Below, piece after piece: positions 15,001-28,100 of a DNA stretch of 64,000 nt; the stretch's first letter is position 1, and each line of letters opens with the position of its first letter. The notes beneath the pieces are model-generated. The model saw only the letters and a program-made list of their open reading frames with translations. It had not been told where the DNA came from and searched no databases. The position numbers and the translations under genes are program-made. The DNA is from Streptomyces sp. RFCAC02. Lineage in GTDB: Bacteria; Actinomycetota; Actinomycetes; Streptomycetales; Streptomycetaceae. The stretch covers positions 3,350,501 to 3,414,500 of the forward strand of contig NZ_SAUH01000001.1 of the NCBI RefSeq assembly GCF_004193175.1, read 5' to 3'.

Positions 15001-18000
15001 TACGACGCGTCCGGCGCCTGGTCGCACGAACTCCGCCGGATCCGGTCGGGTGACGCGGCGGGCACCCTGCTCGGCGACCCCCCGGGCGGCGGCCGTCCGT
15101 ACCTGCGGGCGGGCGACGGCGGCCCGCTGCCGGACGCCGACGTCGTACGGCTCGACCCGCTCGGCTACGCGCTGCGGATGTCGCCCGACGCGCCCTACTC
15201 GGCTCTGAACCGGTCGTTGGGGGAGGGATCGGACCTCGTCCTGCTGCACGACCGGTCCGGCCGGTTCACCGGCGAGTACCTCAGCTGGAGCGGCGGCAAC
15301 CGGAGCTACCTGCTGCTCGGGTCCGAGCAGCAGGTCAGCCCGCCCGTCCACCAGGACGGCGAGTCGCTCGTGGTCGAACGGCCGGGACGCATCGACCGCT
15401 ACACGCGCGACGGACGACTCGTCTCCTCCGACCAGACCCTGGAGGGCGAGCTGAGCGCCTTCCGGCTGCGGTGGTCGAGCGACGGCCCGCCGACCCTGCG
15501 CGACGCCACGACAGGGCGGGAGGTGACCGGCTCGGACGTCCTGCTGCCCCCCGAGGGCGGTCACCTCGTCCGGCTGCCCGACAGGGCCTGGACCCTCGAT
15601 GCCGGGTTCGCGCGCACGGGCCGCGCGATCGTGCTGCGCGCGGAGTCCGGCGAGGTGACGGGCCACGTACTGCTGCCCGACGCGGCCGACGCGCCCGCGA
15701 CCCTCAGGACGGCCGACCTGTCACCGGGCACCGACCGGTTCACCACCGGCTTCGGCGGCCACCGCGTCGTGGTGGAGCGGGACGGCGTCCTCACCACCTA
15801 CGACGGGTCCGGCACCCCGCTGCACACCGGCCCCGGACGGCTGGACGGCCCGCTGGCCGACCGCACCGTGCACATCCCCGAGGGCGGCGGCGCGCCCCGG
15901 ATCGGCGCCGGCGCCGCGGGGGCGGCGGACCCCGATGTCCTGCCCCTGGTCGGGAGGGGCGACGCGCCCCCCACGGCCGCACCGGACCGGTACCTCGTCA
16001 CGATGGACGGCACGCGCCCCGTCGCCCTGGACGTCCGGGGCCGGTGGACGGACGACGTCGTCGCACTGACCGACGAGGCGGACCGCCCGCTCGGCATCCA
16101 CGTGGTCGCGTCTTTGGACCGCGCACGGCCCGGGGCCACCGCGTACGGCAGCGACGGCGTCGCCCTGCCGGACCGGGCGACCATCGTCCACGGCACGGCC
16201 ATCCACCTGCCGACGGACGGCGGGTTCGACCGCGTGTACGACATGGCCGGCCGCCTGCGTGGGCGCGCGATCCCGCTGACCGACGAACCGTTCGACGGCG
16301 AGTACCTCTTCTTCCCGCTGGGCGGCGGCGCCGCGTACATCGAGGGCACGAACTTCCGGCCCCTGGCGGGCACCACCGCCGTAGCGCTCGGCGACACCGG
16401 CCACCTCATCCGGCGCGACGGCCGGTACGTCGTCATCGACACGGACGGTTCGGTCACGCGCGGCCCCGTGTTCCTGGGGAGCTCCACCGGCGGCCTCACC
16501 GGGCACGTCGTCGTCCACCCGCTCGACGGGCCGGGCGATGCGGCGGCGTTCACCCGCGAGGGCACACCGCTGCCGTACCGGGTGACGACCGACGGCGAGC
16601 GGATCACCCTGCGGGGCGAGCACGGCACCGCCCTCCACACCAGGGACGGCCGCCTGCTGGCGGACAGCAGCGCCGCGCCCGACAGCCCGCTCGGCCGCCT
16701 GCTGGGCGGCGCGTCCATCGGCTTCGACCCCGTCAGCCGGTTCCCCCGCGTGGTGGACGCGCAGGGCACGCCGCTGCCGGACGCCCGCCCCGCCGTACCG
16801 CTCGGGAGAGTCGGTTTCCTGGTCGAGGTGGACGGCCGCTTCGCCGTGCTCCAGCGTGGCGCGGTCACGCACAAGGTCACCGTCGGGCCCGGTCCCGACG
16901 AGCGGCTGATCGCCACCCCGGTGGGCCGGGAGGCCGTGCCACCGGCGGAGGCCGAGTGGGTCGCCGGCGCACGGATACGTGTCGACGCGGCACAGTCCCA
17001 CCCGGACCGGCCCGCGATGACCTTCCACGACACCGCCGGCCGCGAGATCGGCCGCGCCCGGGCGTTCGAGGGCGCGCCGGAGGGCGGCCCGTGGCGGGAC
17101 CTCGGCCTGCTCACGACCGACGACGGCGCGCTGCCCCGCCTGGTGGACTCCCGTGGCAGGGCGGTCCCCGACTCGTCGATGACGCACCTCGGGGACGGCG
17201 TGTACGTGGTACGCGCCGGGGACGCCCACCTGGCGGTGGACGTTCCCGGGCGGCGGGTCTTCGCCGCCATCGGGCTGCGCGGCGAACTCGGCGCTCGCAC
17301 CGGTCTCGTCGTGACGATCGCGCCGGACGGCCGGGCGGGGCGGCTCTATGTGGACGGGCAGTTCCAGGCCGGCGCGGAGGTGCGGGTCGAGGACGGCACG
17401 ATCACCGTGACCCGGCGTCACCCGGGCGCCGGGAAGACCGGGGCCGCCGGGGACCCCGTGGCCGGGGGCGGCTCGGTCGCGGTGTACACCCGGGCCGGCA
17501 GGCTGATCAGCCAGCGCGTCGTCATCCGGGGCGGAGCACTCGACGGGCTGGTCATCCGGGTCGACGGCCCGAGGCTCCCGCCCCGGCTGATGGACGGCGA
17601 GGGCGACCTCGGCACGCCGGTGACACGCATGGGCGCGGAATCGTTCCTGGTGCGCGGCGAGCGGGGCGGGTGGATCGTCGCCCGGGACGGCTCGGCCCGG
17701 GAAACCGGCATCGTGACCCTCAGCCCGGGCGGCGTCCGCCGTGACGTCCTCGTCGTGACGGACCGGCACGGCGTCCTCCGGGAGGCGGCGCTCGGGCTGG
17801 ACGGTCGCTGGATCAGGGACAGCCTGGTCATCGGTCCGGGATGGACCGGATCGGCCGACACCTTCACCGTCCACCTGGGGCCGGGCACCGGCGGGGGCGC
17901 GGGACCGCTCCCGGACGGCGCGGTGGGGCGCTTCGACGGGGCGACCGGCGAGCTGATCGACGAGGTGCCAGGAAACTTCGTGCGGAGCGCGGACGGCCTG

Positions 18001-21000
18001 TTCATCACCCAGGCGCGGCGCCGTGACGGCGTCGAGACCGCGGTCTGGCGCGGCGGCCGGCAGGTCACCGCCGACGTGGAGTTCGGCGAGACCACGGTCA
18101 GCGTCCGCGAGGGCTTCGCGCTGACCACGTACGACCGCCGCACCGGCGCCGTCACGGGCATCGAACGGACCCACTCGGCGGGGAGCGCGCTGGCCGGGTA
18201 CACCTTCCGCGGCACGGGCGCGCCGGGCGCCGTCCCGACCATCGTCCGGACGGGCGGCGCCGGGGAGGCCGCCGGGATACTGCCGCTGGGAGGCGGCCGG
18301 CTGTTCCTCGTGGAGACTCCGGAGGGCCGGAGCGTCGCCATCGACCCCTCCGGCCGGATCACCCACATCGCCGAGCGGCTGCCGGGCAGCGGCGCGGACG
18401 GCGGCGTGGAACGCGTCCTCATCCGCTCGCTCAACGCGGCGTACTACCCGTCGGAGCTGTTCCTGGCCGACGGCACACCGGTCGCGGGCAGGGTGACCAC
18501 TTATGACGGCGGCGGTTTCTCCGTGTCGGACGGCACGGTCGTCACCCATTACCGGCCGAACGGCACCGTCCTGCGGCGGGAGGTCCCCGGGCCGTCCCTG
18601 CCCGGTCACGACCGGTCCGTCGTGTGGCTGGTCGAGGGGGAGCCGCCCGTCCTGTACACGCCCGGCAGGCGCCGCGAAACGATCGAGACCCGCACCCAGC
18701 CGCTGGACGGCGGCGGCTTCCTCGCCCGTCCGCCGGGCCGCCCCCCCGTGGTGCTCGACAGCGCCGGGGCGACCACCCATCGTGTGGTCGATGTGACGCC
18801 GGAGCGGTTCGCCATCCTCCCGCTGGACCGCAACGGCACGGCCGCGCTGTTCGAGGGCCGTGCCCGGCGCCTCGCCGACCCGGTCACGGTGGATCCGGAG
18901 ACGGGCCGGGCGACCATCGGGAGCATGGGCGTCACGATCCACCCGCAGGGCGCGGTCGTGCCCGACCGGCCCATCCAGGGCGGCCTGTACGACGGCGACC
19001 GGCTCGTCATCGGGGCCGACGGCCGCCCCGCCCTCGTCCCGGACGCGACACGGCCCGGGCGCGCGCCGGCGGCCGTGGCCGGCCCGCGCGACGGCCTGTA
19101 CCTCATCGACGGCCTGGAGGGTGGCGTCCTCGTCGACGGCGCCGGAGCACACCGCCACGGCCTCGATGCCCTGCTGGACGAGGACGGTGATGTCGGGCTG
19201 TACTCCATCCAGCCGGTCGCCGGCGAGGAGACCGCCGTGTTCACCGGCGATCTGGAACGTGCCGGGACCGCCCGTCCCGGCGCCGACGGGCCGGTCGTCC
19301 AGCAGCGCCCCGGGGTCGAGCGGCGGTACAACGAGATCCCCGAGTTCCTGGGCACGTCCTACGATCTGCCGGGCGGGCACCGGCTCATGGCCGATCCCGA
19401 CGGCGCACCCCAGCACGTCCTGACCCCGGGCGGCACGGTCCACCCCGACCACACGGTGCGGTCGCTTCTCAGCGGCGGGGTGTACGTCCGTGTCGGAGAC
19501 TCCCACCTGGTGGTGAACACCTGGCAGGAACGGGTGACCCCGGCCGTGCCGCTGCCCGGCCCCGGCGGGGCGCCCACCGGCCTCTCCCTGGCCCCGGGCG
19601 ACCTGCTGAACGACGGGCTGTCCCGCGTCCTGCGGCCGGACGGCACCCAGCCCCCGACCACCGTGGTGCTGGACAGGGGCAGCAGGATCGCCACCGAGGC
19701 GGACGGCGGGGTCCTCGTCCACGACAGCGCCGGAGCGCTGCTCGACGCCCAGCCCGGGCCGCTGCGCGGCGCCCTGGCCGATCACCTGCTCGACCTGTCC
19801 GACCCGGACCGGGCACGCGTCACGCACCGCCCGGACGACGGAGCGGAGGGCGCGGCCGGGGCCACCGAGGTCGCGGGGTCGTCGGCCGACCCGCTGGGCG
19901 GGGAGCACTACCTCGTCCAGGCACCCGGCTACCGCCCGGTCGGCGCCGACCGGGACGGCAACCACACCCACGAGATCGTCCGGGTGACCGCCCCGAGCGG
20001 TGCCGAGACCTTCGTGGCGCTGCCCCTCGACCGAAGGTCCGGGCGGATCCTGGCGCTCATGGACGGGGCGCGGGCCGTGCCGTCGGGCACGTCCTTCCCG
20101 TCGTTCACCGTCCACTGGCCCGGCGGCCTCTCCACCGTCCACGGGACGGACGGCGGCCTCCTGGGCAGGATGCAGGAGATCCGCGCCGAAGGGGCGTTCG
20201 AGGACTTCTCGCTGTTCATCTCCGAGAACAGGTCCGTCCGGTCCGAACTGGTCCCGAACGATGGAGTCCTGCACGACGGCACCCTCACGGAGCTGGAGGG
20301 CGGCCGCGGGTACCTCGTGGCACTGTCCGACGGCGACTCGGCCGTGCTGAACGGGGACGGCCTGATCAGCCATCGCATCGTCGAGCCGACCGGCTCGTTC
20401 GGCACGTCGCACGAAGGCGCGTTCATCGCCGTACCGGTGGACGGGCCCGGGGCCGCCGCGATGTTCCGCAGCGACGGCACCCTGCTGTCCGCGGACGTGA
20501 CGGTCTCCCCGGAGGGGATCGTGGTGCGCCGGGACAGCGCGGTGACCACGTACACGGACGACGGCCTGTTCGTGTCCAGGGCGATCGACGTCACGGGCGG
20601 CCGGGCCGACGGCTTCCGCATCGAACTGACCCTGGGCGGCCGACCCACCGTGCGCGGGCCGGGCGGCCAGTCCGTGGACGACGTGAACGTCTTCCCGGTG
20701 GGCCAGGACGCGCACCTGCTGGAGTGGGACGGCGGGCGCGTCCTGGTGAACGGCGAGGGCGGCGGGGCGACGCCCGTCACCGTGCTGCGCGATCGTCCCG
20801 GTGCGCTCGACGCGATCGTCATGCACGGCCCGGACGGGGAGCCGTACCCGCTGCCGCTCGGCTTCGACGGCCACACGGACCCCGGCTCGGTCGTACGGCG
20901 GCTGCCGGACGGCGGCCTGGCGGTGTTCGGCCGGGACGGGCGGTTCGAGCGGTTCGACGGGGAGACCGGCCGGTTCACGGGCGGCGGCGTGGACGAGGCG

Positions 21001-24000
21001 GACGCCGGCCGGCTCACCCCCGGGGAGACGGCGAGGCTCAGCGACGCCGACCGGGTGCGGGTCGCCGTCGTGAACGCCACCGCGCTCGGCGGCGCGCCCG
21101 CGTCCCGGCCCGTCCTCCCGGCGCCCGGCGCGCCGTTCACGGTGGCCCCGGTGTTCGGCGTCGTCCCGGGCGAGACGGTCGTGCTGCGCACCGCGGACGG
21201 CGTCGGGAGCGGCCTGACCGTCGTGATCACCGAGGGTGGCCCGAGCCTCTTCCGGGGCGGGGAGATGCTGGGGCACCCGGTCACCGCCGACGACGCGCTG
21301 ATCGTGCTCCGCGACGGCGACACGCTGCGCGTCCACACGCGCGACGGCCGGTTCGTCACGGACATCGACGCGCCGCTCGGCCGTCCCGTCGAGCCCAGGT
21401 CCCTGACGATCGGCCGGGGAGACGGGGCGATCACGCTGACGCTCGCCGAGGACGCCTCGTACGCCGTGTCGCACGGCGGTGCCACCGTCTCCTGGGACGC
21501 CGCCGGTTTCCGGCTCGGGCGCGGCGACCGGCTGCCGTCCGCGTCCGGCCACTTCGAGCTGGTCAGGCCGGAGGGCGGGGACCCCCATGTCGCGGGCGCC
21601 GACGGCGCGCGGGTGCCGGGCTCGGACGTCCGGCCGCTCGGTGACGGCTCCCTGCTCGCGACCCTCCCCGACGGCCGCGAGTGGACGCTCGGCGCCGACG
21701 GCGTCGTGACCCACCGCGCGGCCGGCACCGCCGCCGCCGACGCGCTGCCGTCTTCGGGCGGTCCCGCGCACGGCACCTCCGACATCCCCGCGCGCGTGCC
21801 GAGGGCGGCCGTTCCCGGCCACACGCACCCGCTGGCCGCCGACCCCGCGTACCGGCTCGTCGTGCCGCCGGGGAGCCGGGACGGCTATCTCGTGGACGGC
21901 GGCGGCACCGAGGTCGTGGACGCCCCGGTGCGGACGATGGGCGACGGCGGGTTCCTCGTGGAACTGCCCGGCGGGCACCGGTTCGTGACGGACGGTCAGG
22001 GTGCCCACACGTACGACCCGGTGCTCGTGCGGGACGCCGGCCGGCTGATCGGCGTCCCGGTCGGCGGGCAGGGCCCCGCGCGGGTCTGGAACAGCCACGA
22101 CCTGCTGCCCGAATCCGGCGACGTGGTGTGGTTCGACCGCGCGGCGGACCGCGTCACGCTCCTGGCGGGTGACGACGCCCGCACGACCGACCTGAGCGGG
22201 ACGCCGCTCCTGACCGGGCGGCGCATCGACGTGGACGCGGCAGGGCTGCCCGAGGCGTGGCGGGGACGCTTCGCGCTGCGGCCCGTGCCGGACGCCCCGG
22301 CCGGACTGTCCCCGACCGTGGTGTCGGCCACCGGCGCGCCCGTCGAGCTCGTGCCGGTGCGGCTGACCGTCCCGGACGATCCCGAGTTCGCCCTGCGCGC
22401 CCTCGTGCCGGAACGCGGCGCGGGCGACGGCGTGATCGTCGATGAGCACAGCGGCGACGTGTTCCCCGTCCGGGTGACGGGCGACGGACTGATCCTGATG
22501 CGCGACCCCGACTACCCCGCGGTCTTCGCCCGCGACACGGGCGTGCTGACCGGTGAGGCCACCCCCGTGCGCGGGGCGCACGAGTACGCGGGCACGGTGC
22601 TGTTCGACCCGGGCGACGGCGGCGCGCTGCGGCTGCTGAACGGCGGCACCGAGCCGCTGGTCGATGCCTCGGTCAGCCGGATCACGGCGGACGCGTACGC
22701 GCTCGCGGCCGCGGGGCGGCCCACCGTCGTGATCTCCCCGTCCGGCTGGCGGGACGCCTACGTCCCGCAGCTCCTGGACGAGGCGGACCGGCCCACCGGC
22801 CTCTTCGTCGTCCCGCCGGACCACAGGGGCGGGTTCGACGCGACGCTCCACGGCCTGGACGGGCCGGTGGCGACGCCGGGACCGGTCAGGACGACGTTCG
22901 ACGGCTACCGCCTCACGATCGGCGCGGCGGACGGCGTACGGTTCCACGACTCCACCGGCCGCCTGATCGGCACCGGAGCCGGGCCGGTCGACGCCGCCAT
23001 GGCGGGCAACCGCCTCGACCTGACGGGTGCGAGGCCGCGCCTGGTGGCGGAGCCGTCCGGCGACGAGGTGTCCGGCTCGCGGGCGGCGGAGCTGGCGGGC
23101 CACGACGGCCTGTTCCTCATCACGCGGCAGGACACCCCCCCGATGGTGGTGGGCCGGGACGGCGCGTTCGCCCGCGACGTGGTCAGGGTCACCGGACCGG
23201 GCGGCGATGACGTGCACGTCGTCGAGGTGTACAGCGGCGAGGCCGTCGCCTTCCGGGCGGACGGGGAGCGGGCGGATCTCGACGTGCGCCTGCTGCCCGA
23301 CCGCGTGGAGATCGGCCACCCGTCCGGCGTGACGCGGGAGTACGACTACACCGGCCGCCCGATCACGTCCGGGACGACTGCCGTCCCCACCGGTGCCGGG
23401 ACCGTCCGGATCGGGCTCGACTCCCTCTGGACGAGGGTGCCCGGGGCGTGGGCCGGACACGACCTGGTGCTGCCGGGCCGTACCGGCGCCGACCCGGTCC
23501 TGCTGGCACCGGACGGCACCCCGGTCACCCCCGAGGTCTTCCGGCCGCTCGACGCCGACGGCCGTCCCGGGAGCACCGTCGTCCTGCCGGCCCCCGGCGA
23601 CTCCCGCGGCCTGGCCGTGGACACGCGCGCCACCGATCCCGAGGAGGCCGTGGGACCGGCCGTGGTGAGCGACGACCTGGTCGTCGCGCCGTCGGGGGAC
23701 CGCCTCGGCGCGTACGACCGTGCCTCGGGCCGCCCGGTGGACGCCGAGGTCGTGGAGGTGCGCCCGGCGCCCTACAGCGGCAGCCTGCTCGTCGTCCCGC
23801 GCGACGGCACCGCGCCCCGGCTGCTGGGCGACGCGCTGCCGGCCGAGCCGGTCGCCGCCCGGTTCGGCGACGACCGGTACCTGCTGCGGGCCGCCGGGGA
23901 GCCGCCCGTCGTCGTGGCCGCCGACGGCTGGACCGGGCACCGGACGGTCGGGCTGGGCGACGGGGCGGGCCGCGCCGTGGACCGGTACGCCGTCGCGGGC

Positions 24001-27000
24001 CGGGACGGCTGGTCCCTCCACCTCGGCGACGGCACGCCGCTGCCCGACCGGGTCCGCAGCTCGTTCGGCGGCACCAGGTTCGTCGTCCAGGGCGCGGACG
24101 GCACGCGCGTCCACGACGGCGCGGGCCGCCTGCTGGCCACGGCCCCGGGCCGGGGCGACGGGGTGATGACGGGCCGTACCCTCGACTTCTCGACCGGCGA
24201 ACCACGCCTGACGCTCCCGGGCGGCAGGCGCGAGGTGCCGGGCTCGTCGGTCGTGCCGCTCGAAGGCCGGCCCGACCTGTACCTCGTCCGGGCGCCGGGC
24301 GAGCACCCCGCCGTGGTGGACGAGTCCGGCGCGGTCGTCCGCGACGTGCTGCGGACGCCCGGCGAGGACGGCGGCACCGCGTACGCCGTGTCGGACTTCG
24401 ACGGCGGCCGGGCCGGTTTCCCGGTGTTCGGCCGGAACGGCGCGCTGCTGCCGGCCAGGGCCTGGGCCGAGGACTCCCGCCTGTTCCTCCACGGGGCGGG
24501 CGGTCAGCGGCTGTGGGAGGTGGACCCGGCCGGACGGCCCGAGCCGGGCGCCGCACAGGTGACCGGCCGCGCCGCCCCCGACGGGGCACTCACGCGCCTC
24601 CTCGGCGACGGCGTCACCGTCGAGCCCGTCCCCGGCGCCGCCCCCCGGGTGACGCTGCCGGGCGGCGTGCGGGCCGGTACGACGCCGCTGCCCCTGGACG
24701 ACGAGACGCTGTTCCTCGTCACCGCCGCGGGCCGCACCGCCGTGCTCGACGCGGACGGCCTCCCCACCCACCGGACCGTGCCGCTCACCGGTACGGGCGA
24801 CGGGCCGATCGCGCTGGTGCCGCTCGATCCGGGCGGGACGGCCGCGGTCGTCCGGGGCGGCGAGGTGACCCCCGACGAGGTGTACGCCGACCGGGGCGCG
24901 ATCCGGATCGTCCGGGGCGCCGCCGAGTTCGTCCACCACCCCGGCACCGGCCGCTTCCTGTACCAGCGGGTCGAGTTCGGCGACGCGACGCTGGAGTTCC
25001 GCGCGGACGGGACCGCACGTCTCGGCGACGGGCACGGCGGCGTCACGGAGATCACCGCCGCACGCGTCGGCGGCGACCAGCTCCTCGTCGTCCCCCCGGG
25101 CGGCACCGCAGCACGGCCCGTCCTGCTGGACGGCGCGGGAGCCGTCAGGTTCCCCGTGACACCGCTGCGGGACGGCGACGGGCGGATCACGGGCTTCGTC
25201 CGGCACCTGACCGACGGGCGCCCCTACCCGCACCCGTACGGGCTGGACGGCACCCCGCTGCGGGACAGCGCCGTCCGGTTCGAGAGCGGCGCGGTGCGGG
25301 TGTACGGCGACGGCGGCGCCCTCGCCGTCCACGACCCGCGCACCGGCGCCCTCGTGCACAGCGGCCCGGGTGTGCCCGGTCTCAACCGGGTGGACGGCGA
25401 CGAGTTCCGCCTGCTGGACGAGGCCGATCGCGCCGTGGTCATCGACCGGCTGGGGCAGCGCGCGGGGACCGCGGTGCCGCCCGCCGTCACCGACCGGCCC
25501 ACCGTGCTGGCCGCCCTGGTGGACACCGGCATCGAGCTGCAGGACATGAGCCGGTTCCGCGTGGTGCTCCCCGGCGACGGCGTGCTCCTGGCCGGACTGC
25601 GCGTGGACCTCGCCCCCGCGACCGGACGCGTGCGCGGCGCGTCGGCGACGCCCGCCGACGGCGCCGCCACGACCGACGTCCGCGTCACCCCGGGCGAGAC
25701 GCACGACACCCTCACCATCACCGTCCGGAACGGGGACGGCGAGGCGACCGTCCGCACCGAACGCTGGGTCCCCGTCACCGTCGAGGGCCGCCCGCCCCTG
25801 ATCCTCCGCTACGACACGACCCTGCCGGGCTCCGCGCCGACCGTCCTCCAGCGCGGCACCGACGGTGCCGAACCGCTCGCCGTGCCCGTCACCCGCCTCG
25901 TGGACGGCGGCCACCGGATCGCCCTGCCCGAGGGCCACATCGCGGTCACCGGCGAGGGCGCCCCCACCGACCTGGTGATCCCGCTGACCCGCCGCGGCGG
26001 CACCACCGACGACTACCTCTTCCGGCCCCTGGACGGCCGCGACGGCGGACGGCCGGCCCTGCGCGACGCCCACGGCGACGACCGCCCCGGCGACATCGAC
26101 CTCACCGACGGCCTGATCACCGTCCGCCGCCCCGACCGCACCACCGTCCACCTCGACACCGGCGAACTCGCCGAGGAGACGCTGCACATCCGCGGCGGCG
26201 ACCTCGACGGCCACGACCTGCGCCTCCCCGACCCGGTGTTCCGTCCCGGCGGACGGCCGCGTCTCACGGACGGCGCGGGCAGCGAGCTGGAGATCACCTC
26301 GATGCTCCCGCTCACCACCGGCGGCCGCATCGTCACCACCCCCCACCACCGCGTCGTGATCGGTGACGACGGCCGGTACGCCGGCGACTCCGTACCGCGC
26401 ACCGGCGGGGACCCCGCACGGTCCGACGAGTGGTTCCTGATCCCGGCCGACCCCGGGCAGCCCCCGCGCCTGTTCGCCGACGACACACCCGTACCCGGCG
26501 CCGAGGTCCACCGGACGCGGGACGGCCTCGCCGTGGAGCGCGAGGACGACCCGTACACCAGGGAGATCCACACGGCCGACGGGGCGTTCGCCCACTGGTC
26601 CCACGAGATCACCGGCGGCACGCCGCTCGCCGGGCAGCGTCTCCTCGTCTCCCCCGACGGCCGCACCGCGGAGGTCGCCCTGCCGGACGGGACCGTCGAC
26701 ACCGCCGCCGTGGCCGAACGCCTGGACTCCGGCGACTTCGTCATCGTCAAGGACAGGGCCATCACCCAGGTGGACAGGACCGGAGAGGAGCAGGACGTCG
26801 AGATCCCGCTCCTCGACCGGCGGGGCCGGCCGACGGGCCGCACGGTCCGCCAGGCCGCGTTCCCGGCGGGGATGGAACGCAGCCCCTACGCGTCCGGCGA
26901 ACTCCACGGTGAGCACTGGGAGACCGGCGACGTCCGGTTCGCGGGCACCTCGATCCTCGTGGACGAGGTCCCCACCCTCTCGCAGTACACGCTCCGCGGA

Positions 27001-28100
27001 CGGCTCGTCGAGCAGCGGCACGAGATCTACGACGAAGGGCCGCTCAGGGGCAGGATCCTCCAGGTGCCCGAGGGCGACGGCACACCGCGTCTGCACGAAC
27101 TCGACAGCGAGGGCAGGCTGCGGCCGGTTCCTCACACGACGGTCGTACGCCTCGGCCGTGACCGCGGCTACGTGGTCATCCAGGCGGAACCCGGCAGGCC
27201 GGGGGTCAGGTTCGGCCTCGACACGGACGGCCAGCACAGCTACGAGATCGTCACGGTGCTGCGCCCCGACGGCATGCCCACCGGCGAGTTCACCACCTGG
27301 GGGCACGACCCGGACTTCCCCCAGAGCCTCTTCGACCGCGGGCAGCCGCGCCCCGACACCGTGTCGTTCGGCGGCACCATGGACACCCGCCACAGGGACA
27401 TGACGGTGGAACGGGGCGGGAGCACCTACACCTACCGGATCGAGGGTGTCCCCGGGGCGTTCGTGGCGAGGCCGGTGGGCGCCGAGCACCGCGTCGTCGG
27501 CAGCGCGTACCACGGCGGGAGGCTCATCCTGGACTTCGAGGGACGTGTCCGGCCGCACGTCCTGACACGGTCCGGGCGCCAGATCGACGCCGAGCCGCAG
27601 CCCCACGGGCTCTTCCGGGTACCCACCGACACCGGCCCGCACGCGGTGCTGGACGACCAGGGCCGGCACGTCTTCGACGCGGCGCCGCTGAGCGGCCGTG
27701 ACGGGAGCGTCGAGATGTACGTCTTCCGTCCGGCGCACCGCTGGATACCGGGCGAGGCGCAACTGCGGTCCCCCGCCGGGGACATCCACCCGCTCAACAA
27801 CGGGGGCTTCGCCGAGCGCGACGGCACGTACGTCATCACCAACGCCGCGCGGAACTCCACCCAGGTGTTCCGCACCGACGGCAGCTTCGTCCAGGAGACG
27901 ATCCGTCTCCGGGCGGGTGCCTTCCAGGGCGGGAGCCTCACCTTCACCGCCGACCCGGCGGGCACGAGGCTGACGCTGCTCGACGGGACGGTCCTCACCC
28001 CGGTCGTCACCCGCCTCGGCGGCGGCGGCCACCGCATCGAGGCGGACGGCAGGATCACGATCCTCGACCGCGACGGCGCCGTGACGGACGACGCCGTCCG
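1..28100 (+). repeat. Tandem array of about 70 degenerate units of roughly 400 bp
   Basis: The T-H-x-V (or L-H-D-V, W-D-A-V) turn recurs at about 109, 494, 910, 1290, 1697 and 2090, a spacing near 396 nt or 132 residues, and continues to about 28,100. The copy number of about 70 is an estimate by eye. Units are conserved in pattern rather than in sequence, so the array is old, but some adjacent pairs are closer, for example 3580-3660 and 3718-3800. The right boundary is approximate. Confidence 0.75.

Noticed and set aside
1..28100. Giant gene considered as an RHS/YD-repeat toxin or as a polyketide/peptide synthetase.
   Set aside because: Y-D-x-x-G motifs occur, but no RHS core motif is visible. 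No synthase domain motifs (KS, A, C or carrier serine) are present.
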